This document shows positions 53,241-61,112 of a stretch of DNA of 64,000 nt, piece by piece. Numbering within the stretch: the first letter of the stretch is position 1; every line of letters starts with the position of its first letter. The stretch comes from Anaerolineae bacterium (lineage in GTDB: Bacteria; Chloroflexota; Anaerolineae; Aggregatilineales; UBA2796), in assembly GCA_019637555.1 (NCBI GenBank), contig JAHBVK010000020.1:1-64000 (forward strand), in the 5' to 3' direction. The notes beneath the pieces are model-generated. The model was not told the DNA's origin. It saw only the letters and a list, made by a program, of their open reading frames with translations, and did no database searches. The position numbers were made by a program, and so were the translations under genes.

Positions 53241-55763
53241 TTGAAGCGCCTCACACTCGTCGTCATTCTTTTGCTATGTCTGCTACCTATTCAGGGTACG
53301 TCTGGCAAAGCGTCTGCACAGACAGTCGCCAACTGGACTATCCTCCACTACACCGCTGTTGATAACAACTTAGAAGGGGATGCTTTTCAAGACTATTATG
53401 AGATGCAATCTTCTGGCAGCGGTGATGGGGTCAATATCGTTGCCGAACTAGACCGCGCCGAGGGCTTTGATACCCGCTTCGGCGACTGGACGGGAACACA
53501 GCGCTTCTACATCGAACATGTCGATCCGCTGCCTGACCTCGATCTCGCCGGAATGCGTGAAGCCATTGTCGATTATTTCGTCAAGGCAGGTGCTGGCAAT
53601 GCCGAAACACTCCGTCCGCAAGCCGCAGCCTTGACTGACAGTCAAGTTACCAACATCTACTACAGCAAAGTCGCCGTCCAGTTCGACCAGCAACCCGTTG
53701 AGGATTTGGGCGAAGTCGATATGGGTGATCCTAAATCTCTCGTGGATTTCCTCGTCTGGGGTGTGCAGAACTACCCCGCCGAGCACTACATGATCGTCAT
53801 CGGTAGTCATGGCGGCGGCTGGCGCGGTATCGGTCCCGATGATGGCAATAATAATTCTATGCTCGAACTCCCCGAAATCGACGCCGCGCTCACCGAGGCG
53901 CAGTCGATCCTCGGCATCGCCAAGTTCGATATCGTTGGCTTCGATGCCTGCCTCATGGGTGTCACCGACGTAGCGGTGATGCTCGAATCTCACGCCAACT
54001 ACGTCCTTTCCTCGCAAGAAGTCATCCCCAACAGCGGCTGGGAGTACCGCGATTCCATCAACGACATGAAGGCAAATCCCGATTGGGATGCTTATCAGGT
54101 CAGCGCGAATTTCATCGACAACTACATGAAATACTATGCGGGACCCGGTGCGCGTACTAAGGTCGGCTTGTCGCTCGTTGATACTTCCAAACTGCCGGCG
54201 CTCCTCGACTCGTTGAAGAACTTCGCACAGGTCGTAGAAGCTGATCCCATCGAACTCCTCTCCGCGTTAGGCACGGCGCGAAACAATAGTCAGGCGTTTG
54301 GTACCTCACTAGGAGATCGTGCGGACATCTATTCCTACATCGATCTGCGCGACTTCATGACTTGGTTCAGTCTCCAGACGACCATCACTGAAGCCGCCTA
54401 CAATGCCGCGCAAGAAGTGATCGCTGCCTTTGACGCGGCAGTCCCCTATTCACTTGCCGATGGCAAACTCCCGCGTGCAAACGGCTTAGCCGTCTATCTT
54501 CCTGCCACGCCAATCAGCTATGCCACCTTTGGCGAGGCATACCCTGCCGACGCACCACCGGCGTTCGCCTTCTGGCAGGAATATCTCAACCAGTTCTACA
54601 CCACCATCACCAAAAACTTGGATGGCAGTGCCCTTCAGATCGACATCAAGAATGTCTTCACCCTCACAGAGACAGGCAGTCTGATCGATAATCCTATCGT
54701 CAACTTCGATGCCGCTGGCTTAGGCGTGATCGATCTCGCCTACACCATCACCTACCTGCTCGAAGATGGGACTCGCGTCATCGTAGACACCAGCCCGATC
54801 TCTTACAACACCACGCTGCCCACAGGCGAGTTGGTCATAGAATATCCCAACGAGTTGACACCGAGCAGCTTTACGTGGGCAACCGAAGTACCGATCCTCA
54901 GCGATGGCAGCACTAGCGTGCTTGGTTTGGCACAATCGAGCAGCGGCAGTGGTGGCGAGGCATACATTCAGGGTACTTATGTCAGCGCGGCGGGATCACT
55001 TCCTGCTTATCTGGTCTATGACAGCACTGACTTATCCTACACCGGACTGCTGGCGATCAGCGGTCAAGCGCCCTCCCAAGTTCAGCCCGCACCCGGCGAT
55101 AAGTTCATCGTTGATCTCGTCTCCATTGCCCCCGATGGCACAGTCTCAGCGAAGCCACTAGATGGATCGCCGCTTACTTTTGGCGTGCAGCCTTTCACAC
55201 TGACCTACCAGCCAGCTCAATCCGGCACCTACGAAATCGGCTTAAGCATCAGCGATCTGGCGGGCAACAAGATCTACCGCAGCACTCAGATTGCTGTCGA
55301 TAACAGCCAGCTTAATGGTCAAATTCGCGGCTACACCGATGTTGATAGTGGCGTTTACTTCCAGTATCCGCGCCAGTGGGGTGATAGCGCATCGCTGACC
55401 AACGAAGATGGCTCGGTCACCTACACCGTCAGTGATAAGGCAGGCGATCTGGCAATCTTCGTGGATGTCTATCCAGACACCGATCCTCAAGCAGCGCTCG
55501 ATAAAGTGATGTTAACCACCGCCTCTGAATACAGCGGCATCATCGAGACGACCCTTAACCAGTTGCCTGCACTCAGCGTCGATTACGTCGCACAAATCGA
55601 GGGCAGTACGGCAAAGGGTGTTCAGGTAGCGCTGTTCAATCAGGCGACCAACACAACCGTCATTCTCACCGTTCAGAGCGCCAGCGGCGACACTGCATCC
55701 GTAATCGATCTACTCGACCTTCTCAATCAGTCCGTCGCGCTCTTTGAGCCACTTGCCCAATAA
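53241..55763 (+). CDS. Secreted clostripain-family (C11) cysteine peptidase
   Basis: 840 residues. Signal peptide MKRLTLVVILLLCLLPIQG, cut near SAQT. The C11 domain spans about 30-420, with NWTILHYTAVDNNLE at its start, His190 in GSHGGGW and Cys237 in FDACLMG. It is followed by GLAVYLPATPISYAT. Residues about 440-700 are beta-sandwich modules, and the last about 130 residues (GVYFQYPRQWGDSASLTNED) resemble a PsbP/MOG1-like domain. Clostripains cut after Arg or Lys. The start is TTG 53241, chosen because AAAGGAG lies 6 bases upstream; GTG 53214 has no such site. Confidence 0.88.
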   Translation: MKRLTLVVILLLCLLPIQGTSGKASAQTVANWTILHYTAVDNNLEGDAFQDYYEMQSSGSGDGVNIVAELDRAEGFDTRFGDWTGTQRFYIEHVDPLPDLDLAGMREAIVDYFVKAGAGNAETLRPQAAALTDSQVTNIYYSKVAVQFDQQPVEDLGEVDMGDPKSLVDFLVWGVQNYPAEHYMIVIGSHGGGWRGIGPDDGNNNSMLELPEIDAALTEAQSILGIAKFDIVGFDACLMGVTDVAVMLESHANYVLSSQEVIPNSGWEYRDSINDMKANPDWDAYQVSANFIDNYMKYYAGPGARTKVGLSLVDTSKLPALLDSLKNFAQVVEADPIELLSALGTARNNSQAFGTSLGDRADIYSYIDLRDFMTWFSLQTTITEAAYNAAQEVIAAFDAAVPYSLADGKLPRANGLAVYLPATPISYATFGEAYPADAPPAFAFWQEYLNQFYTTITKNLDGSALQIDIKNVFTLTETGSLIDNPIVNFDAAGLGVIDLAYTITYLLEDGTRVIVDTSPISYNTTLPTGELVIEYPNELTPSSFTWATEVPILSDGSTSVLGLAQSSSGSGGEAYIQGTYVSAAGSLPAYLVYDSTDLSYTGLLAISGQAPSQVQPAPGDKFIVDLVSIAPDGTVSAKPLDGSPLTFGVQPFTLTYQPAQSGTYEIGLSISDLAGNKIYRSTQIAVDNSQLNGQIRGYTDVDSGVYFQYPRQWGDSASLTNEDGSVTYTVSDKAGDLAIFVDVYPDTDPQAALDKVMLTTASEYSGIIETTLNQLPALSVDYVAQIEGSTAKGVQVALFNQATNTTVILTVQSASGDTASVIDLLDLLNQSVALFEPLAQ

Positions 55764-55775
55764 TTCGTTTGTTCT

Positions 55776-55815
55776 GCCTCTCCTTGCGGCTTGTATTGCA
55801 GTAGCAAGGAGAGGC
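55776..55815 (+). terminator. Hairpin terminator after the peptidase gene
   Basis: GCCTCTCCTTGC (55776-55787) pairs with GCAAGGAGAGGC (55804-55815), 12 perfect pairs with a 16-base loop. Just after the stop at 55763. No clean T-run follows. Confidence 0.6.
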
Positions 55816-55938
55816 GCAATGACATTCTGATATAAATTACTCTTTCCGATGTATACTGTATTCTATACCATCATTATTCCACTGAACTACCAAGTCAATA
55901 ATAAGCCACTTCCAACTGTGAAATCGGTAGATGCACGT

Positions 55939-55966
55939 GTAAGAGCCATATGCATATGACTTTTAC
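55939..55966. promoter_or_regulatory. 28-base near-perfect palindrome
   Basis: Arms GTAAGAGCCATATG (55939-55952) and CATATGACTTTTAC (55953-55966) match in 12 of 14 positions with no loop. It lies about 125 bases before the small membrane protein gene, in an AT-rich stretch that also has GTATA..TATAC at 55851-55868. Likely a dimer-protein binding site. A TATAAT at 56038-56043 is the nearest -10. Confidence 0.5.
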
Positions 55967-56089
55967 CATATCTAAACAGTGATGTATGCCACCCGTAAGT
56001 CATGACGTAGAGCGCTAGATACGTTTTGGAATGTACATATAATGCTTCATATCCACAACGGATTCTCGAGTACGAAGAAAGGTCGCATC

Positions 56090-56719
56090 ATGAAATACTT
56101 GAGTCATCGTCTATCTGCCGCCATGTGGTCTAGAGTTCTTTTGCTCTGGATCACGCTCACTGTTGGTGCCCTCGCCATTGGGGGCGTCGCCTTATGGTTG
56201 GGTGGTTTCATCCAGAGCAACACCCGTGACGAACTCGCCTCACAACAGATCACGTTTACAGCAGCGGATAAGCTTTCCGATGAGGAAAAGCAGATACCGG
56301 GCATGGTCGAGAATGCTGGGCTTCCACTTACCACGGGTAATCAGGCTCAGGTTTACGCGAATTTAATGGCGCTGCACCTGCGTGAAGCAGCCGATGGTGC
56401 GGGCTACCCCGGTGCTACTTATGCCACCTTGGGTGCAATCCAGCGCGAACTGCGTGCCAAAGTTACCGCCGCCACCGACGCCAAGGATCAAGCCGCTATT
56501 GACGCCGCACAGACCGAGTTGACGGCAGTCAATAATCTCCGCAACACCATGCTGACGGGTAGCACCCTACGTGGTACGCTGCTCTCCGCTTACGGTTGGG
56601 ACAACGTCGCTACGGGTATTACGGCAGCAGGCGTGGTTGTGATGGTCTTGGGTCTGGTGTTCTTAGTCCTCTTCGTCTACGAACTGCGGCGCGGTCACCT
56701 ACCACCAACTGAAGCCTAA
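56090..56719 (+). CDS. Two-helix membrane protein, 209 aa, unknown
   Basis: Not recognised. N-terminal helix (VLLLWITLTVGALAIGGVAL, near 17-40), a polar outer part of about 130 residues (DELASQQITFTAADKLSDEE, QVYANLMALHLREAADGAGY, helical stretch TDAKDQAAIDAAQTELTAVN), and a second helix near the C-terminus (AAGVVVMVLGLVFLVLFVYE) with a short basic tail. The layout resembles sensor or scaffold membrane proteins. ATG 56090 has AAAGG upstream; the frame opens at 56042 over a TATAAT box. A clear terminator follows. Confidence 0.65.
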   Translation: MKYLSHRLSAAMWSRVLLLWITLTVGALAIGGVALWLGGFIQSNTRDELASQQITFTAADKLSDEEKQIPGMVENAGLPLTTGNQAQVYANLMALHLREAADGAGYPGATYATLGAIQRELRAKVTAATDAKDQAAIDAAQTELTAVNNLRNTMLTGSTLRGTLLSAYGWDNVATGITAAGVVVMVLGLVFLVLFVYELRRGHLPPTEA

Positions 56720-56784
56720 TCGGTAACTTCCTTTTGCTCCGAGCCTTAAAGCTCAACCAGCAAGCTACCACAATACACAACCTT

Positions 56785-56818
56785 ACCTCCGTATGCCTGA
56801 AGCATCGGAGGTTTTTTT
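56785..56818 (+). terminator. Rho-independent terminator
   Basis: ACCTCCG, one bulged T, ATGC, loop CTGAA, GCATCGGAGGT, then a run of T (56812-56818). Between the plus-strand membrane protein gene and the convergent TetR gene. Confidence 0.9.
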
Positions 56819-56828
56819 GTGCATAGGT

Positions 56829-57446
56829 TTACGCTGTACTCGTGATGGCAGTTGCTGCCTGCTGCGTAACGATATACCCCTTGATAAGGGTTGCAATCTC
56901 GCGGCGAAACTCTTTTGGAGTAATGTTCTTGTCGAACAACGCCGAAAAGATTGCCCGGTGAATGGCTCGCCCCAATTGAACCACGTCTTCTTGATCGGCG
57001 TTAGGGAATGCGGCAGGACATAACACTGCGAACTCGGCATTTGCGGCAGCAAGAGTTGGTTCTAGGGCATTTTCGAGCGATTCCAGACCTAGCTCAAGTG
57101 CTGCCTGAACCGCTGGTTGAACAAATCCAATAGAGTCAGCCACAAAATCAAGGTAAGCATCTAAATATGCAGCGGGATCAGAATCAGCAAGATTACCGAA
57201 TTTGTGGTGGAAGTCCTGACATTTACGAGCAATTGCTTCGGTCTGCAATCCGTGAAGCACAAGATCGCGCTTAGTCGGAAAATGATGATACAAACCGCCA
57301 ATGCTCAGACACGCCGCCCGTGCTGCCATACGCATCGATAGTTGGCGCGCACCGTGATCAAGAATTAGGGGAGAGACGGCTTCATAAATTTCGCGCTGCC
57401 GGAGAAGGCGATCCTCGGCGGGTCTTCCTGATTTACCGAACGCCAT
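56829..57446 (-). CDS. TetR-family transcriptional regulator
   Basis: 205 residues. Helix-turn-helix at about 15-65: QREIYEAVSPLILDHGARQL, SMRMAARAACLSIGGLYHHF, PTKRDLVLHGL. The C-terminal part (DAYLDFVADSIGFVQPAVQA) is divergent. ATG 57446 follows GAGAGG. It is divergent from the cupin gene at 57563; the 116-base gap holds a likely shared control region. The cupin and the SRPBCC and membrane genes after it are the likely targets. Confidence 0.9.
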   Translation of the reverse strand: MAFGKSGRPAEDRLLRQREIYEAVSPLILDHGARQLSMRMAARAACLSIGGLYHHFPTKRDLVLHGLQTEAIARKCQDFHHKFGNLADSDPAAYLDAYLDFVADSIGFVQPAVQAALELGLESLENALEPTLAAANAEFAVLCPAAFPNADQEDVVQLGRAIHRAIFSALFDKNITPKEFRREIATLIKGYIVTQQAATAITSTA

Positions 57447-57477
57447 GACCAATTCCTCTCAATAATTCTTTCAGCTA

Positions 57478-57535
57478 TTGTCAGCATCGGGGCACTTTCC
57501 ATACTATACAACAAATCATAAGTCGAAATCCCGAC
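57478..57535 (+). promoter_or_regulatory. Possible promoter and operator of the cupin gene
   Basis: TTGTCA (57478-57483), 18 bases, TACTAT (57502-57507). Downstream, GTCG-AAATCC-CGAC (57522-57535) is a short inverted repeat where a repressor could sit. Both are modest matches. Confidence 0.35.
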
Positions 57536-57562
57536 CTATTGAAAAGATGACTGGAGGCTGCG

Positions 57563-58114
57563 ATGGTTAAGGCAGGCGACATCCTTGAACATCCCGTGAC
57601 AGGCGAGAAGATCATTTTTCGGAAAACGGCGAAGGACACGCGCGGTGAACTCTTGCAGGCGGAAGTTATTATGAAACCACATGGGTTCGTGGCAGCCGCC
57701 CATGTCCACCCACGCCAAGAAGAACACTTCGAGGTTCTTTCCGGCAGCGTCAAATTCCGTGTGAAGGGGGTCGAGCGAGAAATCCATTCAGGCGAAACTG
57801 CCGTTGTCCCTCCGCGAACGCCGCACGTGTGGTGGAACGATGGCGATCTTGAGGCGCATGTATTGGTGGAGGTTCGTCCTGCCCTTCGCTTCGAGGAGTT
57901 CTTTGAAACGTTCTTTGGTCTGGCTCAGGCTGGCAAAGTGGATAAGAAAACGGGCTTACCCAATCCGTTTGTTTTGGCGTTGGTGATGCAAGAATTCGAG
58001 CAGGAAATCTGTCTGGCGAACCCGCCTGTGCCCGTGCAGCGCATCCTATTTGGTGTGCTTGGGGCATTGGGACGCTTACGCGGCTATCAGGGACGTTACG
58101 CATATCCGCGATAA
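57563..58114 (+). CDS. Cupin-domain protein, 183 aa
   Basis: Cupin barrel at about 30-110: GFVAAAHVHPRQEEHFEVLS (motif 1: two His, Glu), GSVKFRVKGVEREI, HSGETAVVPPRTPHVWWNDG (motif 2, His). Residues 115-183 are a helical tail (FEEFFETFFGLAQAGKVDKK, PNPFVLALVMQEFEQEICLA) of unknown role. Probably metal-dependent. Its arrangement is like that of the cupin at 46716, and both lie next to TetR genes. ATG follows GGAGG 5 bases upstream. Confidence 0.86.
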   Translation: MVKAGDILEHPVTGEKIIFRKTAKDTRGELLQAEVIMKPHGFVAAAHVHPRQEEHFEVLSGSVKFRVKGVEREIHSGETAVVPPRTPHVWWNDGDLEAHVLVEVRPALRFEEFFETFFGLAQAGKVDKKTGLPNPFVLALVMQEFEQEICLANPPVPVQRILFGVLGALGRLRGYQGRYAYPR

Positions 58115-58203
58115 GCAAGTTATTGTTGACGAGGTAGGGCGATGTCCCTCAATGCCCCTCAATTGAATGAGCTTCCACTGATGTGATGCAGAGCGCAGGC
58201 AAA

Positions 58204-58644
58204 ATGAGAATCGAAGTCAATCTTCACATCTTCATTCATCGCTCACCTGCTCAGGTCTTTGTTTGGTTGACCGATCTAGACCACTGGCATCAGTGGGGAG
58301 CGAATGTGGTCAGCATGAAACAGCTTTCAGCCGGACCGTTGCAGCTTGGTTCCCGGATCCGGCAGGTGACTAAAGGCGGGCGTACATCACGAGAATCCAT
58401 CATTGAAGTGACAGAGTATGTAGCAGATCAGCGATTTGGCATCGAAGGATCAAACGTGCAGGGTGCGTTCACGCTTGTGCCATCCTACGACGGTACACGA
58501 CTCGATGCCCGATTTGCGGTTGAAGCAACTGGTTTCAGCGCATTGATGTACAGGTTGCTGCTCAAACAATTTGTCGTGAAGGATTTGCGCCAACTCAAGA
58601 AAATGATTGAATCTACTGAAGTCACAGCACGTAGAGGGGGCTAA
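58204..58644 (+). CDS. SRPBCC-family (polyketide cyclase-like) protein
   Basis: 146 residues with the START/SRPBCC fold pattern: MRIEVNLHIFIHRSPAQVFV, WLTDLDHWHQWGANVVSMKQ, GSRIRQVTKGGRTSRESIIE and a C-terminal helix (LLKQFVVKDLRQLKKMIE). The family binds hydrophobic ligands; the ligand is unknown. ATG 58204 matches where relatives begin; GTG 58183 and ATG 58186 are in frame upstream. Followed after 2 bases by a membrane protein gene, so co-transcribed. Confidence 0.82.
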   Translation: MRIEVNLHIFIHRSPAQVFVWLTDLDHWHQWGANVVSMKQLSAGPLQLGSRIRQVTKGGRTSRESIIEVTEYVADQRFGIEGSNVQGAFTLVPSYDGTRLDARFAVEATGFSALMYRLLLKQFVVKDLRQLKKMIESTEVTARRGG

Positions 58645-58646
58645 AC

Positions 58647-59201
58647 ATGATGAATGGTCTATCCGAACACCAGATCGCCGCCCTACTCCTGATCGCCTGT
58701 TTCTTCATCTTTCTAGTCGGGGGTATTCTGTTCACTGGCAGAGCGATCTGGAAATGGGCGATTGCCCGGACTCCCACGTATCTACTCTGGGAACGTGGTT
58801 TTGTCCTTGCCGCACTGCTGGTCAACGTTCTAGGCTTGGTGCTGCTAGAAGATCTACTACGAGCTGCCGGCGAGCCGATCATTGCGCGGTTGGCGCTGAT
58901 CACGTATCTGATTGCTGCTATCGTCGTTGTCGTTGCCGAATTGGCATACCTTCACAATCGGGAATGGGTCTACTCGCAGATTGTCTTTCATGTGATCGTA
59001 GCATTCTTAGCGCAGGCGGCGTTTGGCATTTCACTACTGCAAACGGGGCTGGTAGCATCGTGGGTAGGCTGGGTAACTATCGTGTGGAACGTAGCGTGGC
59101 TGGTTATCTTGGCTCTTACATCACGGAAGAATATGTACTTCCCTGCATTGCATCACGTAGCGCCCCTTGTCATCGGCATTGCCCTGCTGATCGGGAAGTA
59201 A
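58647..59201 (+). CDS. Integral membrane protein, 184 aa, unknown
   Basis: Five to six membrane helices fill the protein (for example AALLLIACFFIFLVGGILFT, GFVLAALLVNVLGLVLLEDL, LALITYLIAAIVVVVAELAY, IVFHVIVAFLAQAAFGISLL, HHVAPLVIGIALLIGK). No charged motif or enzyme signature stands out. Its place right after the SRPBCC gene suggests a shared job. No family named with confidence. Confidence 0.75.
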   Translation: MMNGLSEHQIAALLLIACFFIFLVGGILFTGRAIWKWAIARTPTYLLWERGFVLAALLVNVLGLVLLEDLLRAAGEPIIARLALITYLIAAIVVVVAELAYLHNREWVYSQIVFHVIVAFLAQAAFGISLLQTGLVASWVGWVTIVWNVAWLVILALTSRKNMYFPALHHVAPLVIGIALLIGK

Positions 59202-59280
59202 CGTCATCGCTAATCTGTTTCTCCGCAGACACTGCCAATATCAACCTCAATGTCCGTAGTATTTCCGATGCCTACAACTA

Positions 59281-59322
59281 GGCGGTGACATGATCATTTC
59301 GAGTGATGATCATGTCACCGCC
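59281..59322. terminator. Strong bidirectional hairpin terminator
   Basis: GGCGGTGACATGATCAT (59281-59297), 8-base loop, ATGATCATGTCACCGCC (59306-59322): 17 perfect pairs, then GCTTTT. Lies between the plus-strand cupin-SRPBCC-membrane run and the convergent BNR-MoaD pair. Confidence 0.8.
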
Positions 59323-59354
59323 GCTTTTACCCTAACCTTGCCCCAGCAGAGTCC

Positions 59355-59651
59355 TCACCCGCCTGCCATCGCACCGATAATACGATAGGGCTGCTTCCCT
59401 TCCGCCACATCGCTCGGAACGGCAGCATCCATTGGCTCGTGGGAAAGGTCTTCCCCGCAAGCGAAGAAGCGGATAAATGCTCGCCGCTCCTTCGTCTTGA
59501 TGTCGCGGATCGTACCACGCAGCATCGGATAAGTCGCCTCCAGCGCATCTAGTATCTTACGCTGCGTGATCGGTTCTTCCACCGCCAGCTCTACCGCGTC
59601 ACTGATCCGCGCCAGTTCGCGCAGGTGCGTAGGTAGCGTCACGCGGATCAT
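59355..59651 (-). CDS. MoaD/ThiS-like sulfur-carrier-fold protein, 98 aa
   Basis: Beta-grasp protein: [50 protein letters not shown], and the C-terminus GAMAGG. A free C-terminal Gly-Gly is the mark of MoaD/ThiS/ubiquitin-like carriers, whose tail is adenylated and thiocarboxylated. No adenylating (E1/MoeB) gene or molybdopterin gene is near. ATG 59651 overlaps the stop of the BNR gene (TGATG), so it is translationally coupled to it; an upstream frame opening at 59711 lies inside the BNR gene. Confidence 0.85.
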   Translation of the reverse strand: MIRVTLPTHLRELARISDAVELAVEEPITQRKILDALEATYPMLRGTIRDIKTKERRAFIRFFACGEDLSHEPMDAAVPSDVAEGKQPYRIIGAMAGG

Positions 59652-60763
59652 CACAGAACCTGTACCTCTACTGAGAGCACGGGCGGCAGATCGTGGACAA
59701 TCGGCATCCAATGGTCGCCAGAATCAGCGGACGCATAGACCTGTCCGCCAGTAGTGCCAAAGTAGACGCCGCACGAGTCCAGTGTATCGACGGCAAATGC
59801 ATTACGCAGCACATTCACATAGCAGTCACTTTGTGGCAGTCCGTTGGTGAGCGCTTCCCATTCGTTGCCACCTGATCGGCTGCGATAAACGCGCAGTTTG
59901 CCTTCGGGCGGAAAATGGTGCGAGTCGCTGGTGATCGGCACCACATAAACGGTTTCCGGTTCATGGGCATGTACCGCGATGGGGAAGCCGAAATCGCTGG
60001 GCAGATTGCCGCTGACTTCGTGCCACAACTCGCCCCCGTTGTCCGAGCGCATCACATCCCAATGCTTTTGCATGAACAGCGTATTCGGGCGCGAGGGATG
60101 CATGGCGATGCTGTGTACACAGTGTCCTACTTCGGCAGTGGCATCCGGCAGTTCAAAGGGCGATATTAGCCCCTGATTGATCGGCTGCCATGTGCTGCCG
60201 CCATCATCGGTGCGGAACGCGCCCGCCGCCGAGATCGCGACGAAGATGCGCTTGGGATCGTCAGGACTTAAGACGATTGTATGCAGGCACATGCCGCCAG
60301 CGCCGGGCTGCCACAGGTTTCCCTTGACGTTGCGTAGTCCATCCAACTCACGCCATGATTTGCCGCCGTCCTCTGAGTGGAACAGCGCCGCATCCTCAAC
60401 ACCCGCATAGAGGTGATCCGCGTTGGTCGGCGAGGCTTCCAGATGCCACACGCGCTTAAATTCCCACGGATGCTGCGAACCATCGTACCATTGATGCGTG
60501 CCGGGATTACCGTTGTAAGCAAATTCGTTACTGACGGCTTCCCATGTTTTGCCACCGTCATCGGAACGCTGCATCACCTGTCCCGACCAACCGCTCGATT
60601 GCGAGGCATATAAGCGCTTAGGATCGGCGGCAGTTCCGGTGATGTGGTAAATCTCCCATCCGGCAAAATGTGGTCCATCAACCGTCCACTCCTTCCGCTT
60701 TTCATCCGAGCGGAGAATGAACGCGCCTTTGCGAGTGCCAACGAGAACGCGGACTTCACTCAT
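59651..60763 (-). CDS. BNR-repeat (sialidase/YCF48-like) beta-propeller protein
   Basis: 370 residues, no signal peptide. Several BNR/Asp-box units are visible: [78 protein letters not shown]. At about one per 50 residues these give a six- or seven-bladed propeller. The start [17 protein letters not shown] is typical of a cytoplasmic family often annotated as exo-alpha-sialidase, though catalytic sialidase residues are not evident. The MoaD-like gene is coupled at its 3' end, which argues against a glycosidase role. Confidence 0.85.
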   Translation of the reverse strand: MSEVRVLVGTRKGAFILRSDEKRKEWTVDGPHFAGWEIYHITGTAADPKRLYASQSSGWSGQVMQRSDDGGKTWEAVSNEFAYNGNPGTHQWYDGSQHPWEFKRVWHLEASPTNADHLYAGVEDAALFHSEDGGKSWRELDGLRNVKGNLWQPGAGGMCLHTIVLSPDDPKRIFVAISAAGAFRTDDGGSTWQPINQGLISPFELPDATAEVGHCVHSIAMHPSRPNTLFMQKHWDVMRSDNGGELWHEVSGNLPSDFGFPIAVHAHEPETVYVVPITSDSHHFPPEGKLRVYRSRSGGNEWEALTNGLPQSDCYVNVLRNAFAVDTLDSCGVYFGTTGGQVYASADSGDHWMPIVHDLPPVLSVEVQVL

Positions 60764-60799
60764 GGTTCTATTCCTTCAAAGGTGAATCAGACTGCCTCA

Positions 60800-60828
60800 A
60801 GAATAGAACCTTTGTTCTTTTTAGTCAA
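60800..60828 (-). promoter_or_regulatory. Promoter of the BNR-MoaD operon
   Basis: Minus strand TTGACT (60823-60828), 17-base spacer, TATTCT (60800-60805). Predicted start near 60793, about 30 bases before the ATG. AAGGA lies 8-9 bases before the start codon. One of the best sigma-70-type matches in the window. Confidence 0.75.
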
Positions 60829-61057
60829 GCAGGATAAATCTGAAGCAAACCCAAACTGCCTTCCCGCATCCACAATCTGTAAGTCACCCTGTTGCCGCCG
60901 CAGGACACTGGACGCAGGACGCCACGGCAAACGTCGTAAAGCTCAACATTTGGTGCTATCTAGCTGATGAGAGCTTTCGATCTAGCGGAACGGATTGAGT
61001 ATCACTGTCTACTGTGTGACTCCGTTTATAGCGCGTCAGGGTAAACAGGTCGGGCTA

Positions 61058-61066
61058 TGTTACAAT
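61058..61066 (+). promoter_or_regulatory. Extended -10 box of the LAL regulator
   Basis: TGTTACAAT at 61058-61066 (TGn plus TACAAT). Expected transcript start near 61073, which excludes the in-frame ATG at 61065 and supports the ATG at 61113. The remaining 300 bases between 60764 and 61112 hold no gene. Confidence 0.5.
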
Positions 61067-61112
61067 GGCTTTAAATGACCTCGACCCGTGCTTCAATTCG
61101 GAAAGCAACGCA

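Noticed and set aside
59651-60763. True secreted sialidase
   Set aside because: No signal peptide, sialidase active-site residues not evident, and coupled to a cytoplasmic MoaD-like carrier.
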